Assembly: GCF_014529945.1 (NCBI RefSeq)
Contig: NZ_JACVFB010000001.1
Span: forward strand, 1,550,001-1,614,000
Length of the DNA: 64,000 bases
Direction of reading: 5' to 3'
Source: Chitinophaga varians
GTDB lineage: Bacteria; Bacteroidota; Bacteroidia; Chitinophagales; Chitinophagaceae
Part shown: positions 60,439 to 64,000 of the stretch, piece after piece
How the letters are laid out: each line of letters begins with the position of its first letter
Position numbering within the stretch: position 1 is the first letter of the stretch
The notes under the pieces: model-generated
What the model was told of the DNA's origin: nothing
Database searches by the model: none
The model's input: only the letters and a program-made list of their open reading frames with translations
Made by a program: the position numbers and the translations under genes

Positions 60439-61131
60439 TTGGAAACAACAGATGACCAATTACTGGATAATCCTGTCTGGAGCGCGCTGACAACGGTGCA
60501 CGCGGCCAAGGCACAAGGTGCGTCCCACGCAAAAAGGTACCGTAAGGAATTTCTTTCCTTTATCGCCTGCGATCACACAGCAGCCAACCCTCTGGAGGCC
60601 TTACAGTCATGGATAAACGAAGGTGAATCATTCTATCTGGTAGGGGAGTTACCGCCGTTGCCCGCCAACTGGGAGGTGACGTTTGAGCTGCCCTGCGCGC
60701 AGATGGTATTACGGGAAATGATGGAGCTGCCGGTTAAAACACCCGTGGAAATTTCCCTGCTGACGGTCGCTGACAGAGCTGATATGTATGATCTGGTGAA
60801 TCGGGTGCAGCCGGGTTACTACAACCTGGACACACCGTCGCTGGGCACGTATTATGGTATCCGGGAGGAAGGCCGTCTCGTGGCCATGGGCGGTGAACGC
60901 ATGCGGATGACAGGTTTCACGGAACTGAGCGCCATTGTGACCGATCCGGCCTATACCGGCAGGGGATATGCGCAACAGCTAATAACCCGGCTGTGCCGGC
61001 AACATGCGGAAGAGGGCATCACATCCATGCTGCACGTATCGATCGCCAACGAGAGGGCTATCCGGCTTTATGAGCATATGGGCTTTGTTACCCGCCGGGA
61101 AATCATGTTCAGAAAAATCGCTAAATCCTAA
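60439..61131 (+). CDS. GNAT-family N-acetyltransferase
   Basis: A 230-residue protein. C-terminal GNAT motif: LSAIVTDPAYTGRGYAQQL, then HVSIANERAIRLYEHMGF. The N-terminal part matches the longer two-part acetyltransferases of Bacteroidota. The start is a TTG at 60439; no ATG is available near the N-terminus. Substrate unknown. It is convergent with the TPR gene, 3 nt apart. Confidence 0.85.
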   Translation: METTDDQLLDNPVWSALTTVHAAKAQGASHAKRYRKEFLSFIACDHTAANPLEALQSWINEGESFYLVGELPPLPANWEVTFELPCAQMVLREMMELPVKTPVEISLLTVADRADMYDLVNRVQPGYYNLDTPSLGTYYGIREEGRLVAMGGERMRMTGFTELSAIVTDPAYTGRGYAQQLITRLCRQHAEEGITSMLHVSIANERAIRLYEHMGFVTRREIMFRKIAKS

Positions 61132-61134
61132 ACA

Positions 61135-61956
61135 CTACTTTTGGAGCCCTTGGGGATACATCCAGTCACTTACCTGATAAGGATAAGGTTCGTATATTTT
61201 ATTGTCTTCGGTGAACGTATAGCCCTGCCGGTGGTCTTCAGCCGCCTGCTGCATCGCTGCCTGCGCTTCCTCTTTGCGTTGCAACCGCGACAGGCAGAGG
61301 GCTTTATAATAACCCGCATCGGAAAACTGCTGGTAAAGCAGCAGGGCGTGATTGAAATGCTCGAGTGCTTCGGCATATCTGCCCTCTTCATAATCCACAA
61401 TGCCCAGATAGAAAGGATACAGGCTGTGTAACGGCGCTTCCGTGCCGGATTGCCGCCAGCGGTCTACACACTGCTGAAAGTACATCCTCGCACTGTCGTA
61501 TTGATTCAGCTGGAGGTGACAAAGACCGAGATAAAAACTATAGGGATGGTCCATCACGCCGCTATGGCCGCTGGAGCGTTGTGCTTCTTTGAAATCGACG
61601 ATGGCCGCCACATAGGATTTCTGAAAGATACACTTAATAAACGCGCGGTAGTCGAGGTATTCGGCCGGATCATCCGCCACGGCTTTGTCGAGGTACACCA
61701 TGCCGGCTTCATACTTCCGCTGTTTAAAGAGTGGCATGGCTTTCAGTTGCCACAACCGTGCATCGCGGGGCAATAATACCAGTCCGCTGTCGAGGCATCG
61801 GCCCCATTCCGGCGCAAAATAGTGATACCGGGAGGCGGCGTTGACGTAGTACCTGCGGATGGAATCCTGCTCGTGTTTGGTGAAAGCGGCAGACTGGGCC
61901 CTGCTTTCGGACAGGGACCACAATAGGCATAAAAGGGAACAGAGTACGTATTTCAT
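61135..61956 (-). CDS. Secreted TPR protein
   Basis: A 273-residue exported protein: signal peptide (about 1-21, ending SRAQ) and TPR-like repeats (about 65-250, e.g. KYEAGMVYLDKAVADDP, YDSARMYFQQCVDRW and RYAEALEHFNHALLLYQ). The frame is open further upstream, but the ATG at 61956 gives the clear signal peptide. Function unknown. Confidence 0.8.
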   Translation of the reverse strand: MKYVLCSLLCLLWSLSESRAQSAAFTKHEQDSIRRYYVNAASRYHYFAPEWGRCLDSGLVLLPRDARLWQLKAMPLFKQRKYEAGMVYLDKAVADDPAEYLDYRAFIKCIFQKSYVAAIVDFKEAQRSSGHSGVMDHPYSFYLGLCHLQLNQYDSARMYFQQCVDRWRQSGTEAPLHSLYPFYLGIVDYEEGRYAEALEHFNHALLLYQQFSDAGYYKALCLSRLQRKEEAQAAMQQAAEDHRQGYTFTEDNKIYEPYPYQVSDWMYPQGLQK

Positions 61957-62073
61957 GAGGTTATTTTCCGATGATGGACAACGGAAGTTAAATAATTTTC
62001 CGCAGGTAACGGCCAGCAGTAAACGAAATACCACCGGCATAAACCGCATATTACCGTTACCCCGGTATAGATA

Positions 62074-62107
62074 AAGTCCTTCCGGTAGATACTTATCGGA
62101 AGGACTT
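62074..62107. terminator. Hairpin upstream of TPR gene
   Basis: AAGTCCTTCCG (62074-62084) and CGGAAGGACTT (62097-62107) with a 12-nt loop. It lies after the stop of the VOC gene on the minus strand. No U-tract. Confidence 0.5.
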
Positions 62108-62132
62108 GCTGCTTTACATATATCCGTGTACG

Positions 62133-62654
62133 TTACTTAACGCCAACGGCTGCGCCGTAAGCGGCCTCTATGGCTTTCAGGTCCAGCTTTTTCATCTGAA
62201 AGACGGCGTTCATGACCCTGCTGAGGCGCTCTTTGTCTTTATCCATCAGCATTTCGGAGAGCTGCACCGGGGCTACCTGCCAGGAGAGACCGAATTTGTC
62301 TTTCAGCCAGCCACACTGGTCGGCTTTGGGGTCGCCGCCGGCACGCAGCTTTTCCCAGTAGTAGTCGATTTCTTCCTGTGTTTCGCAATTCACCATGAAA
62401 GAAATAGCCTCGTTGAATTTGAAATACGGCCCGCCGTTGAGCGCAATAAAGGTTTGTCCGTCGAGCGTGAACTCCACGGTAAGCACGGAACCGGCTGGCA
62501 TTCCGTGTATATCGTGCCCGGCCTCGGTGTAATGGGAGATGTTGCCGATGGAAGAATGTTGAAAGATGGAGGTATAGAACTTAGCCGCTTCTTCGGCTTG
62601 GTTCTCAAACCACAAATGCGGTGAAATCCTTTGTGAAGTGATTCGCTTTGCCAT
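62133..62654 (-). CDS. VOC/PhnB-like family protein
   Basis: A 173-residue cytosolic protein of the 3-dmu-9_3-mt/PhnB-like branch of the VOC superfamily: ISPHLWFENQAEEAAKFYTSIF at the start, VEFTLDGQTFIALNGGPYFKFN, CETQEEIDYYWEKLRAGG and DKFGLSWQVAP (short motifs shown). Members bind metals or small molecules, often as resistance-type proteins; the activity here is unknown. Confidence 0.87.
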   Translation of the reverse strand: MAKRITSQRISPHLWFENQAEEAAKFYTSIFQHSSIGNISHYTEAGHDIHGMPAGSVLTVEFTLDGQTFIALNGGPYFKFNEAISFMVNCETQEEIDYYWEKLRAGGDPKADQCGWLKDKFGLSWQVAPVQLSEMLMDKDKERLSRVMNAVFQMKKLDLKAIEAAYGAAVGVK

Positions 62655-62904
62655 AGTTTTTTATTTTAACAGCTAGTGAAAAGGAGTTGTTTGATGTCAG
62701 AACAAAGATAAAATGACCCATTGGTGCCGCAGGGGGGATGAGGCGACTTTGTGAGGGGTATTTGCGACATCGGAAGGAATGTTTTATTTTCGATGGATGA
62801 ACTGGCTGCCAACGAACCGCTAACTATTGTATGCCTGGTTTAGTGATGAAGAGATGTTAGCCCGAAAATTTATTAAGCGTATTAGTTAAGTACAATCATC
62901 TTCC

Positions 62905-63432
62905 ATGAAATTATTACCGATAGAACGTTACACGTTGTTAACCAAACTTTCCCCGGAAGAAATAAAGAAGTTACTGGATGCCAATGTGGTACCCAAAAGC
63001 AAAGGATTCCAACTTAAATTCGGGTGGTCTAAGCCAGCCGGTGGCAAGCCTTATGAAGGAGTCGTGAAAAATAACGGTTTTGAGATCAGTCGTATCATAG
63101 ACTATAGGAACTCTTTTCTGCCGGTGATTACCGGCGATGTCAGCCATGAAATAGTACATACCGCGGTAAGGATCAAGATGACATTGTCGATCGTGGTGGC
63201 GGTATTTATGACCTTTTGGATGGGAGGGGTCATCATCGGATTTGTAGGCTGTCTGATCGCGATGATCGATGGTTTCCGTTCAGGCAGCAAATTTGAGCCG
63301 CTGTTGCTGATACCGTTTGGTATGCTGATATTCGGGTACCTGATGGTGAAGCTGGCCTTTCAGACCGAAGTGTCCAAATCCAGAAAGTTCCTGCGGGAGT
63401 TACTACAGGGATGGGAAGAAGGTAAGGCCTGA
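62905..63432 (+). CDS. Hypothetical membrane protein
   Basis: A 175-residue protein: soluble N-terminus (about 1-85, with LSPEEIKKLLDANVVPKS) and two hydrophobic segments (about 92-118 and 131-150), then a short charged tail. No family recognised. A convergent terminator follows directly. Confidence 0.7.
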   Translation: MKLLPIERYTLLTKLSPEEIKKLLDANVVPKSKGFQLKFGWSKPAGGKPYEGVVKNNGFEISRIIDYRNSFLPVITGDVSHEIVHTAVRIKMTLSIVVAVFMTFWMGGVIIGFVGCLIAMIDGFRSGSKFEPLLLIPFGMLIFGYLMVKLAFQTEVSKSRKFLRELLQGWEEGKA

Positions 63433-63433
63433 G

Positions 63434-63467
63434 TTGATCACGAAAGCCCTGGGGCTTTCATGATCAA
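63434..63467. terminator. Bidirectional terminator overlapping a stop codon
   Basis: TTGATCA-c-GAAAGCCC (63434-63449) pairs with GGGCTTTC-a-TGATCAA (63452-63467), a stem of 15 pairs with one mismatch and a 2-nt gap. The stop of the threonine synthase gene (minus strand, 63464-63466) lies in the stem. Confidence 0.7.
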
Positions 63468-64000
63468 CGATATTTGTACCAGGAGCCGGTGTTGAACAGC
63501 AAAACCTGTTCATCTTCCTGTACCCAATCCTTTTCAATCAGTTTTTTCAGGCCCATATAGGTGGCGCTGCCTTCCGGGGAAAGCAGGATACCTTCTGCTT
63601 CGGCTATCTCGGAGATGCCGGCTTCCATTTCTTCTTCGGTGACGGTCAGTGCTTTGCCGTCGCTTTGCCGTATTACTTCCTGCATCATGTCTTTGGCGAA
63701 AGGCTGTGGAACAGCCAGTCCATAAGCGATGGATGGATAACCGCTGAAGTCATCCGGTAAGTTTCCGTTGTCGATGTACTGTACCATGGGAGCACAATTT
63801 TGAGATTGAATAATGATCATTCTGGGCAGCTTGCCGGTGATCCAGCCCAGCTGCCGCATTTCGTGAAAGGCTTTCCACATGCCTATCAGGCCGGTGCCGC
63901 CGCCGGTGGGATAGATGATCACATCGGGCAACTGCCAGTGCAGCTGCTCGGCGATTTCATATCCCATCGTTTTTTTGCCTTCCAGGCGGTATGGTTCTTT
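63464..64000 (-). CDS. thrC: Threonine synthase (C-terminal part)
   Basis: The gene runs off the window end; about 178 C-terminal residues are seen. KEPYRLEGKKTMGYEIAEQL, the glycine-rich phosphate loop YPTGGGTGLIGMWKA, and LLSPEGSATYMGLKKL with the end LFNTGSWYKYR match PLP-dependent threonine synthases, which convert O-phosphohomoserine to threonine. A related PLP lyase such as cysteate synthase cannot be excluded, because the lysine bound to PLP lies outside the window. Confidence 0.8.
   Translation of the reverse strand, partial: KEPYRLEGKKTMGYEIAEQLHWQLPDVIIYPTGGGTGLIGMWKAFHEMRQLGWITGKLPRMIIIQSQNCAPMVQYIDNGNLPDDFSGYPSIAYGLAVPQPFAKDMMQEVIRQSDGKALTVTEEEMEAGISEIAEAEGILLSPEGSATYMGLKKLIEKDWVQEDEQVLLFNTGSWYKYR

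Noticed and set aside
1..64000. Search for tRNA, rRNA, CRISPR arrays, insertion sequences and phage genes
   Set aside because: None was seen: no conserved RNA motifs, no spaced direct repeats of CRISPR size, no transposase or integrase frames.

Overview
The window looks like a stretch of chromosome from a Bacteroidota bacterium, most likely Chitinophagaceae and probably Chitinophaga-like. The evidence is TonB-dependent receptors with an N-terminal carboxypeptidase-regulatory domain, many AraC regulators, PepSY, WG-repeat and Oar-like proteins, and repeated promoter boxes of the Bacteroidota type (TAnnTTTG near -7, TTG/TTTG near -33). The genus is an inference. I saw no tRNA, rRNA, CRISPR array, transposase or phage gene.

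Layout. 1-1155: end of an ABC permease and a DUF4844/zinc-ribbon protein. 1166-7047: a siderophore locus (TonB receptor, PepSY membrane protein, esterase) with a divergent AraC regulator. 7164-9586: small cytosolic and secreted proteins. 9776-16811: two consecutive amidohydrolase/AraC modules, one with an alpha/beta hydrolase and one with a zinc alcohol dehydrogenase. The first AraC gene is flanked by two copies of a 17-nt element, each 35 nt from a start codon. 16877-31677: a 1289-residue multi-PAS hybrid kinase, then a compact six-gene minus-strand operon (response regulator, HEAT protein, two paralogous GT2 synthases, TPR/beta-barrel porin, DUF4838 lipoprotein). It is read as a trans-envelope exopolysaccharide synthesis and export system, with a divergent REC-histidine kinase as possible control. 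31733-37082: tripartite MFS efflux pump with divergent AraC and a methyltransferase. 37133-38989: possible small RNA, ankyrin lipoprotein, subclass B1 metallo-beta-lactamase. 38986-42398: AraC, EthD protein, ArsR/SRPBCC/reductase operon with tandem operators. 42562-54675: envelope proteins, metallophosphatase, acetyltransferase, tandem secreted paralogs, a phospholipase-C-like protein, an AhpD/AraC/DUF417 group, a transglutaminase-like protein and a PQQ-type sugar dehydrogenase. 54841-60413: hybrid kinase and Oar-like TonB receptor, with three clusters of the same 8-bp repeat around them. 60439-64000: acetyltransferase, TPR, VOC, a membrane protein and the end of threonine synthase.

The strongest candidates for something undescribed are the DUF4838-containing polysaccharide operon with a zinc-knuckle-like insertion in one synthase, the paired AraC operators with matched spacing, and the 8-bp repeat family. 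Product names rest on recognised motifs and neighbourhood; no database search was run.
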